Positions 25,213-34,411 of a stretch of DNA of 64,000 bases are shown one piece after another; position 1 is the first letter of the stretch; each line of letters begins with the position of its first letter. Position numbers and translations under genes: made by a program. Where the stretch lies: positions 69,727-133,726 of the forward strand of contig CBFCYE010000003.1 in NCBI GenBank assembly GCA_965602225.1, in the 5' to 3' direction. Source of the DNA: Tenderia sp965602225. Its GTDB lineage: Bacteria > Pseudomonadota > Gammaproteobacteria > Tenderiales > Tenderiaceae. The notes below the pieces were generated by a model. That model saw nothing but the letters and a program-made list of their open reading frames with translations. It ran no database searches and was not told where the DNA came from.

Positions 25213-26055
25213 TCAGGCGTTCGCTAACCACTTGCAATCATACTCAGCAATTTGCTGTCGTGTTTGATCAACCGCAGAACTGGTCAAGACACTACGCGTT
25301 TCATCTCTCAACTCACCACCCAGCTTTTGCGCCAGCTGTTGGGCAGTATCAAACATCACATCAAAACCGGACAAACCATTAGCCTGTGAATTGGGCATTT
25401 GTATAAACAGGCTAACACCTGGGGTTGATATAGCATCAACATTATCAAGATCAAACACGCCAGGCTGTACCATATTCACCAGACTGAAAGCAGCGCCGCT
25501 ATCTGTTTGATGGTGAAAAATCTGCATATCACCGTGTTGCATACCGCAGCATTGAATCGCTTCTATCAATGTTTGACCAACAAAGACACTACCCTGTGGT
25601 GCCATTACATTAAGCACAACCACCTTGTCTGGTGTATCCGCTTTATAAACCTTTTTGTTAGATCCTGCTGAATCAGAATCAACTTCGATCTTGGTTTCGC
25701 CGCGTAATTTACCGAGCATGGAGCGGGCCCGGTCGGCAACCGGATTGAGCTGAGGAGAAACATCATCACGTTCATCTTCAACATGAATCTCCAGGCTTTC
25801 TGCAACTGCGCCACTTTCCTGAGCGCTCACCAGCCCATCATGTTTCTGATAACCCGTTTCAGGCTTATTCTCAGTCTTTACCACAACAGCGCTGGAGACA
25901 ACCATATCAACATCATGATCTTGATCATCTTTCGAAAACAAAACGCTGTGATCAATTTCATCCCAGCTATGGCGACGCTTGCTACGCATCCTTGCCACAC
26001 CAGCCAGAATCATTACAACACCAACAACAATGAGTACTACTAATAAAGAATCCAT
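25213..26055 (-). CDS. zipA: Cell division protein ZipA
   Basis: ZipA anchors FtsZ rings at the inner membrane. The 280 residues have a single N-terminal membrane helix (SLLVVLIVVGVVMILAGVA), a charged linker (residues about 25-140), and the C-terminal FtsZ-binding domain (VVLNVMAPQGSVFVGQTLIEAIQ; LFIQMPNSQANGLSGFDVMFDTAQQLAQ). It lies 29 bases after smc in the same direction, the usual smc-zipA-ligA order; the expected ligA downstream is broken here. Confidence 0.95.
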   Translation of the reverse strand: MDSLLVVLIVVGVVMILAGVARMRSKRRHSWDEIDHSVLFSKDDQDHDVDMVVSSAVVVKTENKPETGYQKHDGLVSAQESGAVAESLEIHVEDERDDVSPQLNPVADRARSMLGKLRGETKIEVDSDSAGSNKKVYKADTPDKVVVLNVMAPQGSVFVGQTLIEAIQCCGMQHGDMQIFHHQTDSGAAFSLVNMVQPGVFDLDNVDAISTPGVSLFIQMPNSQANGLSGFDVMFDTAQQLAQKLGGELRDETRSVLTSSAVDQTRQQIAEYDCKWLANA

Positions 26056-26084
26056 CTATACGATCCGTTCCGTGAAACTTAAAC

Positions 26085-29000
26085 CTAACCAACCATCTGC
26101 ACAGCTTCATCAACATCAACTGCAACCATGCGCGAAACGCCAGGCTCATGCATGGTGACACCAGCAAGATGTTCAGACATTTCCATGGTTGTCTTATTAT
26201 GTGTGATAAAGATAAATTGAACCTTCTCCGACATCTCTTTAACCATCTTACAAAAGCGACCTACGTTGGCTTCATCAAGTGGCGCATCAACCTCATCCAA
26301 CATACAGAACGGCGCAGGGTTCAGCTGAAATATCGAAAATACCAGTGCCACCGCAGTCAGCGCCTTCTCACCACCAGAGAGCAGGTGAATACTTGAATTA
26401 CGTTTACCCGGTGGCCGCGCCATCACCGCAACACCGGTATCAAGCAGGTCATCACTGGTAAGTTCAAGATAGGCATGACCACCACCAAACAGGCGCGGGA
26501 ACAATTCTTTAACACCGGCATTGACCTTGTCATAGGTATCTTTGAAACGGGTTCGCGTTTCTTTATCGATCTTGCGAATTGCATTTTCAAGCGTGTTCAA
26601 CGCATCAATAAGATCCGCATTCTGCTTGTCCAGATAGGTCTTACGCTCTGACTGCTCTTCATACTCTTCGATTGCGGCTAGATTGATAGCCCCCAAACGC
26701 TGGATACGTTGACCCATCTCGCTAACCTGCTGCTGCCAGCCACCTTCGCTGGCATCATCTGGTAATTGCAGTAAGACTTCAGCCATTACCAGCTCGGTTT
26801 CTGCAAACTGTTCCTGCACGGTCTGGCAGCGGACAATGAATTCCTGACTGGCCATACGTTGTTTTTCAAGATCAGAACGAATCTGCTGTGACCTTTGTTC
26901 AGCCTGATTGCGCTCGTCGCTCAACTCGCGCATGGCATGGTCTAGCTCTTCAACGGTACGACGAGCCTGCAGCAGTTCCTCCTCAACACCAAGACGATTT
27001 GCTAACAGCTCTTCCAGCTGTCCGTTCATTTCCTCAAAAGGATTAGCCTCGCCCTGTAGCTGATTCTTCAGCTCGTCACGGCGTCTATCCAAATGATTTA
27101 ACTGACCCTGCATTCGCTCAAGGCGCTGTTGTGTGCCATCCAATTGAGCACGAATAGATTGTAGTTTAAGCGCAATCTCATGGGCGCGTTCACGGTCTTC
27201 ACGGGCCTGCTGACGCGATTGATCAAGGCCTTGGCGCAGTTCATCACGTTGCTGACTTAAATCATGACGGGTCTGCTCGAAGTTTTCAGTCTTGGAAAGC
27301 ACCTCATCAAGACGAGCGCGCATTTCTGACAGCGATTCTTCTGACGTTAAGCGTTGCTGACGCAGATCAGTAATATCAGTTTCAAGCCGTTGTTTACGAT
27401 TGTGGAATTGTTGCAACCTTTCCTGCCGCGCACTCAACTGTGAATCAATCTTAGCCTTGGATTGGGCAGTCTGATTTAAGCCGCTTTGCAGCTCTTCACG
27501 ACCCCGTTCAAGCTCCTGTTGACGAGCACGGCTTTGTTGCACGTTTTCCTGTAGCTCTTCAACCCGGGCTGCAGTTTCTTCAATGTCTTCTTCGAGCGCC
27601 TTCAGTTCCTGCTCACGTTGCAAGACACCGGCTTTCTCATCAACGCCACGGGCTACACGTAACCAGTCACGTCCCAACCAGATGCCATCACGGGTAATAA
27701 TAGATTCGTTGGCTTTAATTTGACTACGCAGTGCCAGTGCCTGCTCCAGTGAATCAGCAGCATAGATGCCGGTCAGAAACGAAGCCATGGAATACGCTGA
27801 CGTCACCTTGCTTAACAAGGCTGTGCCAGCAGAACCGGTCTCAGCGTCAACCGCCGACATCTGAGTATCGAAGACTGTCAACGCGCCTTGATTGAGATCA
27901 CTCAAGGCATTGGCAACGGCATCCATACCCTCAATACATACCGACTCAAGGTTCAGTCCAAGGGCAACCTCGACGGCCTGTTCCCAACCTGACTCTACGC
28001 TGATGTTCTGTGCCAACCGGCTGGCATTATCCAGCCCTTTCGACTTGAGCCATTCATTGAGCTTGTTATCGCCCTTGCCCAGCGCCTGCTGTTGCAGCGC
28101 TTCCAGAGAGGCAAGACGTCCCTGCATGCTTTGCTGGCGGCCACGTTCGGCATCCAGCTCACCGCTAAGCGTCTGAGTGTGTTCACGCTCATGGCGGATC
28201 TGTTCAACCTGTTGCTCAACTTCGTGACGCAGTTGGCCCAGCTGTTCCTCAAGTTGTTCCCGCTCTTGTTGCAGGTCACCTAACTCAGTTTCAAGACTAC
28301 CCGGTGACAACAGACCCAGCTCATCATCAATGCGTTGGATGCGTTGATTAAGTTGCGTCAGACTCTGTTCCTGATGTTGGATACGGGTCTTTTCCACTTC
28401 AGCTCGGCGGATGTGCTCTGATGAGGTTTGATTAAATTCATCCCAGCGTTGCTGCCAGCCCTGCATTGATTCTTCGGCAGCACTCAACATGGCCGACGAT
28501 TCACTTTCTTTGTCACGATAAACCAACAATTCTTCTTCGTTGGCCTCAAGTGACATCTTCAACTCTTCTAAAGAAGAGCGATCATTTTCCAGATGTTCAG
28601 TCGCCTCAGTCCAGGCCTCTTCCACCTCGCGCATCTCACGTTCCTGCTGTGAGCGAGTATCCTTAAGATGCTGAATAGTCTGTTCCAGACGGGCTATCTC
28701 TGAACCCAGGGCATAGTAACGGCCCTGAACCAGATTGAATTTTTCATTGCTCTCGGTCTGGTGTTCGCGTTGCGACTCGATGGCCGCCTCAATACCGCGC
28801 TGTTCGGCGATCTGCCCCTCCAGCGCTGTTTCTTGCGCCTGAATCTGCTTATCACGCTCCTGTACGGTGGTATCAAGATTAGAGAATTTCAGCGCCAGCA
28901 ATTCGGCCTTGAGCTTGCGTTCCTCTTCTTTAAAACCCTTGTATTTCTCTGCCGTATTGGCCTGACGTTGCAAGGTTGCAATACGCTTGCCTAACTCCTC

Positions 29001-29594
29001 ACGCAGGTCATCAATACGCTCCAGGTTTTCGCGGCTGTGCTTGATACGATTTTCGGTTTCGCGACGACGCTCTTTATATTTAGAGATACCGGCAGCCTCT
29101 TCAATAAAGACCCGCAGCTCTTCCGGTTTGGCCTCAATCAGGCGGGAGATAGTGCCCTGTTCGATAATGGCGTAGCTACGCGGCCCCAGGCCGGTGCCAA
29201 GAAAGATATCGGTAATATCACGGCGCCGACAACGTGAGCCGTTGAGATAATAATTAGACTGGCCATCACGGGTCACCTGGCGTTTAACAGAGATCTCGTT
29301 GTAACTAGCGTATTCGCCGCCCAGCTTGCCTTCAGTATTTTCAAACACCAGCTCAACCGTGGCCTGGCCCACCGGCTTGCGCGCAGTTGAGCCATTGAAG
29401 ATAACGTCTGTCATGGAATCACCACGCAGATTCTTGGCTGAGCTTTCACCCATTACCCAGCGAACTGCATCGATGGTGTTTGATTTACCACAACCATTAG
29501 GACCAACAATACCGATCATATTGCTTGGCATTGGGATGGTGGTTGGGTCGACAAACGATTTAAAACCGGCCAGTTTTATATTCTTCAAACGCAT
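26085..29594 (-). CDS. smc: Chromosome partition protein SMC
   Basis: SMC is the ATPase of the bacterial condensin with ScpA and ScpB. The 1169 residues are typical. Walker A is GIVGPNGCGKSN near residue 28; long coiled coils flank a hinge (about residues 500-640, KLNEWLKSKGLDNASRLAQ to LALRSQI); the signature LSGGEKALTAVAL and Walker B FCMLDEVDAPLDEAN are at the C-terminal head. The coils are rich in Gln and Glu. scpB and scpA lie elsewhere in the window (14338-16012). It starts at 29594, divergent from queF. Confidence 0.97.
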   Translation of the reverse strand: MRLKNIKLAGFKSFVDPTTIPMPSNMIGIVGPNGCGKSNTIDAVRWVMGESSAKNLRGDSMTDVIFNGSTARKPVGQATVELVFENTEGKLGGEYASYNEISVKRQVTRDGQSNYYLNGSRCRRRDITDIFLGTGLGPRSYAIIEQGTISRLIEAKPEELRVFIEEAAGISKYKERRRETENRIKHSRENLERIDDLREELGKRIATLQRQANTAEKYKGFKEEERKLKAELLALKFSNLDTTVQERDKQIQAQETALEGQIAEQRGIEAAIESQREHQTESNEKFNLVQGRYYALGSEIARLEQTIQHLKDTRSQQEREMREVEEAWTEATEHLENDRSSLEELKMSLEANEEELLVYRDKESESSAMLSAAEESMQGWQQRWDEFNQTSSEHIRRAEVEKTRIQHQEQSLTQLNQRIQRIDDELGLLSPGSLETELGDLQQEREQLEEQLGQLRHEVEQQVEQIRHEREHTQTLSGELDAERGRQQSMQGRLASLEALQQQALGKGDNKLNEWLKSKGLDNASRLAQNISVESGWEQAVEVALGLNLESVCIEGMDAVANALSDLNQGALTVFDTQMSAVDAETGSAGTALLSKVTSAYSMASFLTGIYAADSLEQALALRSQIKANESIITRDGIWLGRDWLRVARGVDEKAGVLQREQELKALEEDIEETAARVEELQENVQQSRARQQELERGREELQSGLNQTAQSKAKIDSQLSARQERLQQFHNRKQRLETDITDLRQQRLTSEESLSEMRARLDEVLSKTENFEQTRHDLSQQRDELRQGLDQSRQQAREDRERAHEIALKLQSIRAQLDGTQQRLERMQGQLNHLDRRRDELKNQLQGEANPFEEMNGQLEELLANRLGVEEELLQARRTVEELDHAMRELSDERNQAEQRSQQIRSDLEKQRMASQEFIVRCQTVQEQFAETELVMAEVLLQLPDDASEGGWQQQVSEMGQRIQRLGAINLAAIEEYEEQSERKTYLDKQNADLIDALNTLENAIRKIDKETRTRFKDTYDKVNAGVKELFPRLFGGGHAYLELTSDDLLDTGVAVMARPPGKRNSSIHLLSGGEKALTAVALVFSIFQLNPAPFCMLDEVDAPLDEANVGRFCKMVKEMSEKVQFIFITHNKTTMEMSEHLAGVTMHEPGVSRMVAVDVDEAVQMVG

Positions 29595-29632
29595 TCGTAA
29601 TAACCTTCAGATGAATCTCTAGTGCTTTCGCG

Positions 29633-29690
29633 TTAAAATACCGTCCGAATCATACCAGACCTGACGGATGACGCCAGACTGGTATTTTAA
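29633..29690. repeat. Inverted repeat in the smc/queF divergent region
   Basis: The perfect 10-bp arms TTAAAATACC (29633-29642) and GGTATTTTAA (29681-29690) enclose 38 bases. Inside, CCGTC (29641-29645) can also pair with GACGG (29663-29667 region). It could form a stem in the queF leader or serve as a regulator site between smc and queF. I do not recognise a known riboswitch here. Confidence 0.55.
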
Positions 29691-29744
29691 GTTCTAACAA
29701 TTCAGCTTAGAAATATTCGCTAACCTATTGAGTTTTTAATAATT

Positions 29745-30134
29745 ATGTCAACCAAACCTAGCAAAGAACTTGAAACCTTCGACAATCCCATGCCAGAGCG
29801 GGATTACACCATTCGCATCGATGTGCCTGAGTTTACCTGCCTCTGCCCTATGACTGGTCAGCCCGATTTTGCTACATTCAAGATTGAATATGTCGCCGAC
29901 AAACAGTGTGTCGAACTGAAGGCGCTGAAGATGTACATGTGGTCGTTTCGTGAAGAAGGTGCCTTCCACGAAAAGGTCACCAACGACATCCTTGGCGATC
30001 TGGTTGCCGCAACCCAACCACGCTTCATGCGCCTGACCGGCAACTTCAACGTCCGCGGCGGTATCTACACCACGGTTGTTGTCGAACATCGCAATCCAGA
30101 CTGGATTCCACCCGTTCCAGTTACTCTGCCCTAA
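29745..30134 (+). CDS. queF: NADPH-dependent 7-cyano-7-deazaguanine reductase (short form)
   Basis: QueF reduces the nitrile preQ0 to preQ1 in the queuosine pathway. The 129-residue size is the unimodular (YkvM-type) form, unlike the long E. coli enzyme. Motifs: CLCPMTGQPDFATF (active Cys in the CP motif), then ELKALKMYMWSFREEGAFHEKVTNDI with the family E-K-S-K-x-Y-like segment, and FNVRGGIYTTV near the end. It is the first gene in the plus direction here; a sugar kinase starts 13 bases after it. Confidence 0.94.
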   Translation: MSTKPSKELETFDNPMPERDYTIRIDVPEFTCLCPMTGQPDFATFKIEYVADKQCVELKALKMYMWSFREEGAFHEKVTNDILGDLVAATQPRFMRLTGNFNVRGGIYTTVVVEHRNPDWIPPVPVTLP

Positions 30135-30147
30135 AAAGCCTCTCAGA

Positions 30148-31440
30148 ATGAACCAGGCGCTGTTCATCGGCATAGACCTGGGCACATCGGGTTGCCGCGC
30201 TATCGCCATAGATAACGACGGCCATCCGGTCGCCCAGGCGGCCAGGACGATGCCTGCGCCGATCCGTGACGGCGCCAGGGTTGAGCAAGATGCCTATATA
30301 TGGTGGCAGGCCGTATCTGAAACCCTGCACGGCCTGCTGTCGCAAATTGATGTCCGTTCGGTAAAGAGCATTGCTTTAGATGGCACCTCGGGCACCCTGT
30401 TATTGACTGACCCGCTTGGCCAGCCGCTTGGCCCAGCATTGATGTACAACGATGGCCGCAGTCAGGCCGAGGCTGACCGTATCAGTGCAGTCGCCCCTAT
30501 GGAGTCTGCCGCCCATGGAGCGACATCGGCACTAGCCAAGCTGCTGCACCTGCAACCAGGCCCCGAGGTACAACATGCTATGCATCAAGCCGACTGGATT
30601 GTTGGCAAGCTATCTGGCCAATGGGGGATTAGTGATGCCAACAACTGCCTCAAGCTGGGCTATGACGCCATCAACAAATGCTGGCCAGATTGGTTAGAGC
30701 AACTGGGCGTCAATCTAGCCATTCTGCCCAAGGTGTTTCAACCCGGCACAGCGATAGCAACGATTAATCCGCAAGTAGCCATACAGTTTGGTCTGCCACA
30801 GACCACTCAAATTATTGCCGGCACTACAGACAGCACCGCTGCCTTCATCGCTACCGGTGCCAACCAGATCGGTGAAGCCGTCACCTCGCTAGGCTCGACC
30901 CTGGTGATGAAGGTGATTAGTGATAGCCCCATATTTTCACCTCGCCATGGCGTTTATTCCCAACCACTAGGTGACTTATGGCTAGTAGGTGGCGGTTCAA
31001 ACAGTGGTGGTGCCGTATTGCTACACCACTTTAATCCGCAACAGTTGGCAGAGATGACGCCACTACTGAAACCTGATCAAGCTACCGGGCTGGACTATTA
31101 CCCACTAATCACCCCTGGCGAACGCTTCCCTGTGGCGGATAGCCATAAGCCACCCTGCCTGACACCCCGGCCTGATGATGAGGTGGTGTTTTTCCAAGGC
31201 ATGCTTGAAGGCATGGCCCGTATCGAACAACAGGGCTACCAATTGCTGGCAGAGCTCGGCGCGCCCTACCCACTCAATGTTCGTAGTGCCGGTGGAGGCA
31301 GTCGTAATCAACCATGGACTGAAATACGTCAGGCCATGCTTGGTGTGCCCATGCTGGAGGCACAACAACAGCAAGCCGCCTATGGCAGCGCCACTCTGGC
31401 GCGCCGAGGCTATTTATATACACAAGGACTTCAACCATGA
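30148..31440 (+). CDS. FGGY-family sugar kinase, D-ribulokinase type (SePSK/XK1-like)
   Basis: This ATP-dependent carbohydrate kinase has about 430 residues from the ATG at 30148 (MNQALFIGIDLGTSG). The phosphate-binding motif FIGIDLGTSGCRAIAIDNDG, the substrate segment IALDGTSGTLL, the catalytic Asp in IIAGTTDSTAAFIATGA, and SLGSTLV and GGGSRNQPWTEIRQ all match the FGGY family. The general order and phrases (GTSGTLLLTD; GLDYYPL; GERFPVADS) resemble the cyanobacterial and plant XK1-like kinases shown to act on D-ribulose, rather than bacterial XylB or GlpK. The substrate is inferred. A longer in-frame reading from 30076 overlaps queF and is not favoured. The stop overlaps the cysZ start (ATGA). 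Confidence 0.85.
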   Translation: MNQALFIGIDLGTSGCRAIAIDNDGHPVAQAARTMPAPIRDGARVEQDAYIWWQAVSETLHGLLSQIDVRSVKSIALDGTSGTLLLTDPLGQPLGPALMYNDGRSQAEADRISAVAPMESAAHGATSALAKLLHLQPGPEVQHAMHQADWIVGKLSGQWGISDANNCLKLGYDAINKCWPDWLEQLGVNLAILPKVFQPGTAIATINPQVAIQFGLPQTTQIIAGTTDSTAAFIATGANQIGEAVTSLGSTLVMKVISDSPIFSPRHGVYSQPLGDLWLVGGGSNSGGAVLLHHFNPQQLAEMTPLLKPDQATGLDYYPLITPGERFPVADSHKPPCLTPRPDDEVVFFQGMLEGMARIEQQGYQLLAELGAPYPLNVRSAGGGSRNQPWTEIRQAMLGVPMLEAQQQQAAYGSATLARRGYLYTQGLQP

Positions 31441-32156
31441 ACCCGTTCATCGGCCCCATCTACGTCATCAAGGGCTTAAGCCTGATTCGACGCCCTAATC
31501 TGCGCCGTTTTGTAGTCATCCCTCTGCTAATCAATATTATTCTGTTCAGCGGCGCAATCTGGTTGGCAAGCAGCTACTTCGATAGCTACATGGCTGAGTT
31601 ACTACCGCAAGGCTTTGCCTGGCTCGAATGGTTGTTATGGCCCATCTTTGCCATCGCCATGCTCTTGACTATGTTCTTTAGTTTTACACTGCTCGCCAAT
31701 TTCATCTGTGCGCCATTCAATGGCCTGCTAGCTGAGGCAGTTGAATTAGAACTCAAAGGTGAAATACAAGGCAGCGATATCAGCCTGATGCAGGCACTCA
31801 AGGACACACCGAAATCCATTTGGAGTGAAGCCCGCAAACTGGGATACTTCCTCAGCCGAGCGATTCCTTTACTGGTTTTATTTCTGATTCCTGGACTGAA
31901 CCTACTCGCCCCCTTCCTATGGATTGCCTTCAGCGCCTCATTGCTAGCAAGAGAGTATTTTGATTACCCGATGGCCAATCATGGCCACAACTTTCAACAA
32001 CAGCGTCAAACGCTAAAACAACACCGCATCAGCAGCCTCAGTTTTGGTGGCAGCATCATGCTGCTGACCATGATCCCGGTGGTTAACTTCATCGTTATGC
32101 CGCTGGCCGTTGCCGGAGCTACAGCCATGTATTTGGAGCGCATTAGCAAACCCTAA
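31437..32156 (+). CDS. cysZ: Sulfate transporter CysZ
   Basis: This inner-membrane sulfate permease has 239 residues. It opens MNPFIGPIYVIKGLSLIRRPNLRRFVVIPLLINI, a close match to the CysZ start. Further helices follow (WLLWPIFAIAMLLTMFFSFTLL; AIPLLVLFLIPGLNLLAPFLWIAF; IPVVNFIVMPLAVAGATAMY), and the domain includes the family FGGSIMLLTMIPVVN segment. CysZ supplies sulfate for cysteine synthesis. Its start overlaps the kinase stop by four bases; no other sulfur genes are near. Confidence 0.92.
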   Translation: MNPFIGPIYVIKGLSLIRRPNLRRFVVIPLLINIILFSGAIWLASSYFDSYMAELLPQGFAWLEWLLWPIFAIAMLLTMFFSFTLLANFICAPFNGLLAEAVELELKGEIQGSDISLMQALKDTPKSIWSEARKLGYFLSRAIPLLVLFLIPGLNLLAPFLWIAFSASLLAREYFDYPMANHGHNFQQQRQTLKQHRISSLSFGGSIMLLTMIPVVNFIVMPLAVAGATAMYLERISKP

Positions 32157-32441
32157 AATAACACATGCATTCACAGCGTAAAAATGCTACAATTCGGCTC
32201 CGTAATTTTATCGCAATAGCTACCGCTCATATTATGAGCCTGTCGGGCTTAGGCGATCATCGCGAGAAGAAGCCAGTTCGAACCAGGTTTTTCTGATTAT
32301 ATGAGGTGCGTAGCAGTTTATACGTAGCATCATGATTAATTGGAAATATGACTATATTTCTTTTCCAACGATAGATCAGTCCCACTCCGAAAGGCTCCCA
32401 AGGGTGTCGCCTATTGCCACAAGCTGCAAAGGTGCCGCTCT
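32157..32441 (+). promoter_or_regulatory. Leader of deaD with extended -10 promoter candidate
   Basis: These 285 bases hold no gene. An extended -10 element TGCTACAAT (TACAAT at 32188-32193) lies close to its 5' end with no clear -35, giving a 5' untranslated leader of about 240 bases. Long leaders are known for cold-induced DEAD-box helicase genes such as E. coli deaD. No riboswitch was recognised. The promoter call is tentative. Confidence 0.35.
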
Positions 32442-34238
32442 ATGTCTGATGACAAAAACAAACCTGCCCTAACATTTTCTGATTTAGAACTCATTCAACC
32501 GCTTGTCGATGTCATAAAAGAGGTTGGCTATGAAACACCATCGCCCATCCAGGCAGAGACTATTCCCCTGTTATTGGAAGGCAAGGATGTTCTAGGCCAG
32601 GCCCAGACAGGCACCGGCAAGACCGCCGCTTTCGCCCTGCCCTTATTATCAAACATCGACCTAAAGCGGATTGAACCACAAGTACTAGTATTGGCACCTA
32701 CACGAGAGCTAGCTATCCAGGTTGCCGAGGCCTTCCAGAAATATGCTTCAAAGATGAAAGGCTTCCACGTTGCACCAATCTACGGCGGTCAAAGCTACGA
32801 CGGCCAAATCCGTCAACTAAAACGCGGATGTCACGTAGTGGTTGGTACCCCTGGACGCGTTATGGATCACATGCGCAAAGGCACTCTGAAACTGAACGGC
32901 CTGAAGGCCTTGGTACTGGATGAAGCCGATGAAATGTTACGCATGGGTTTTATCGATGATGTCGAATGGGTACTGGAACAGACTCCGCCAAAACGTCAAA
33001 TCGCTTTGTTCTCGGCCACCATGCCTGCCGTGATTCGTAAAATTGCTGACAAGCATTTGAATGACCCGGAACATATCACCATCAAGGTTAAAACCACCAC
33101 GGCTGCAACCATTCGCCAGCGTTACTGGATGGTCAGTGGGCACCACAAACTCGACGCCCTGACCCGTATACTTGAAGCCGAAACCTTTGATGGCATGATC
33201 ATCTTTGTTCGCACCAAGACCGCAGCCGTTGAACTGTCAGAAAAACTTGAAGCACGCGGTTATGCAGCATCACCACTTACAGGTGATCTGGATCAAAAGA
33301 TGCGCGAGCGCACTGTCGATCGGCTCAAAAAGGGCCAGCTGGATATTCTGGTTGCCACTGATGTCGTTGCCCGCGGCCTGGATGTAGAACGCATCACCCA
33401 TGTAATCAACTACGATGTTCCTTATGACACCGAGTCATACACTCACCGCATCGGCCGTACTGGTCGTGCTGGTCGTCATGGTGATGCCATACTATTTATA
33501 GCACCACGTGAACAACGCATGCTCGGAACCATCGAGCGAGCTACACGGCAGAAGATTGAGATGCTTGAACTGCCTTCAAACGATGTAATTAATGACAAAC
33601 GCATAGAGCGTTTTAATCAACGCATCACTGATACATTAAACGCTGGTTATGACATGGAGTTTTTCCAGAAGTTGATGGAAAACTATCAGCAGGAACACAA
33701 TATCCCTGCAATCGAAATTGCTGGCGCATTAGCTAAACTGGTCCAGGGCAAGCAGCCATTGTTGCTGCAAGAGCGCCCACCCCAAGCAGTACGCGAAAAG
33801 AAAGAATTCAGCAAACGAGAGCAGCGCCCTGATAGAGAGAGACCACAACGCGACAAACCACGTTCAGCACCTGATCGTCCTAGAAAACTGCGTCCACCAG
33901 AAGAAGGCATGGAGCGTTATCGGGTTGAGGTTGGGCATAATGACAAGGTCAAACCTGGCAACATCGTTGGCGCTATCGCCAATGAAGGCGGCCTCGACAG
34001 CGAGCACATCGGTCGCATCGACATCCATGATGACTACAGCACGATTGACCTGCCTGAAGGAATGCCGAAAGACATTTTTCAGGACCTGCAAAAAACTCGC
34101 GTTGCTGGAAAACCACTGAGACTTGCCAAGCTTGGCGATGCAATACCTATCAAAAGAGACTTTAAAGCAAAGTCTGACAAGCCCATCGGTGGTGACAAAC
34201 CCTTAAAACGTAAGAAGCCTAAAATAGAAAAAAAATAG
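32442..34238 (+). CDS. deaD: DEAD-box ATP-dependent RNA helicase DeaD/CsdA
   Basis: This RNA helicase acts in ribosome assembly and cold adaptation. The 598 residues contain the Q motif (YETPSPIQAETIPLLLEGKD), Walker A AQTGTGKTAAFALPLL, DEAD box LDEADEML, SAT, and HRIGRTGRAGR. The C-terminal part has a dimerisation region and an RNA-binding DbpA-type domain (RYRVEVGHNDKVKPGNIVGA; IGRIDIHDDYSTIDLPEGMP), which distinguishes CsdA/DeaD from RhlE or SrmB. The tail is Arg/Lys-rich. Two tandem hairpins follow the stop. Confidence 0.95.
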   Translation: MSDDKNKPALTFSDLELIQPLVDVIKEVGYETPSPIQAETIPLLLEGKDVLGQAQTGTGKTAAFALPLLSNIDLKRIEPQVLVLAPTRELAIQVAEAFQKYASKMKGFHVAPIYGGQSYDGQIRQLKRGCHVVVGTPGRVMDHMRKGTLKLNGLKALVLDEADEMLRMGFIDDVEWVLEQTPPKRQIALFSATMPAVIRKIADKHLNDPEHITIKVKTTTAATIRQRYWMVSGHHKLDALTRILEAETFDGMIIFVRTKTAAVELSEKLEARGYAASPLTGDLDQKMRERTVDRLKKGQLDILVATDVVARGLDVERITHVINYDVPYDTESYTHRIGRTGRAGRHGDAILFIAPREQRMLGTIERATRQKIEMLELPSNDVINDKRIERFNQRITDTLNAGYDMEFFQKLMENYQQEHNIPAIEIAGALAKLVQGKQPLLLQERPPQAVREKKEFSKREQRPDRERPQRDKPRSAPDRPRKLRPPEEGMERYRVEVGHNDKVKPGNIVGAIANEGGLDSEHIGRIDIHDDYSTIDLPEGMPKDIFQDLQKTRVAGKPLRLAKLGDAIPIKRDFKAKSDKPIGGDKPLKRKKPKIEKK

Positions 34239-34245
34239 CCTCACC

Positions 34246-34312
34246 GGCCAGCATAAAGTGATTATGCTAGCCAAATCCTGATTAAACCCAAGGGTGAGCA
34301 ATCACCCTTGGG
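34246..34312. other. Two tandem hairpins between deaD and the aminotransferase gene
   Basis: The first stem is GGCCAGCATAA (34246-34256) with TTATGCTAGCC (34262-34272), with one mismatch. The second is a perfect 11-bp stem, CCCAAGGGTGA (34287-34297) with TCACCCTTGGG (34302-34312), and a GCAA tetraloop of the GNRA type. Neither is followed by a T-run, so they are not classic terminators for deaD; they may protect the 3' end or stop transcription by a factor-dependent path. Confidence 0.5.
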
Positions 34313-34411
34313 AATCTGGCTAAAAATTACACCGCAGTACAGCAAACAACTCACCATCACAATTACGTCTCAGCAGTTTCAAAAACAACATACACTACAT
34401 GCCAAGATGAA

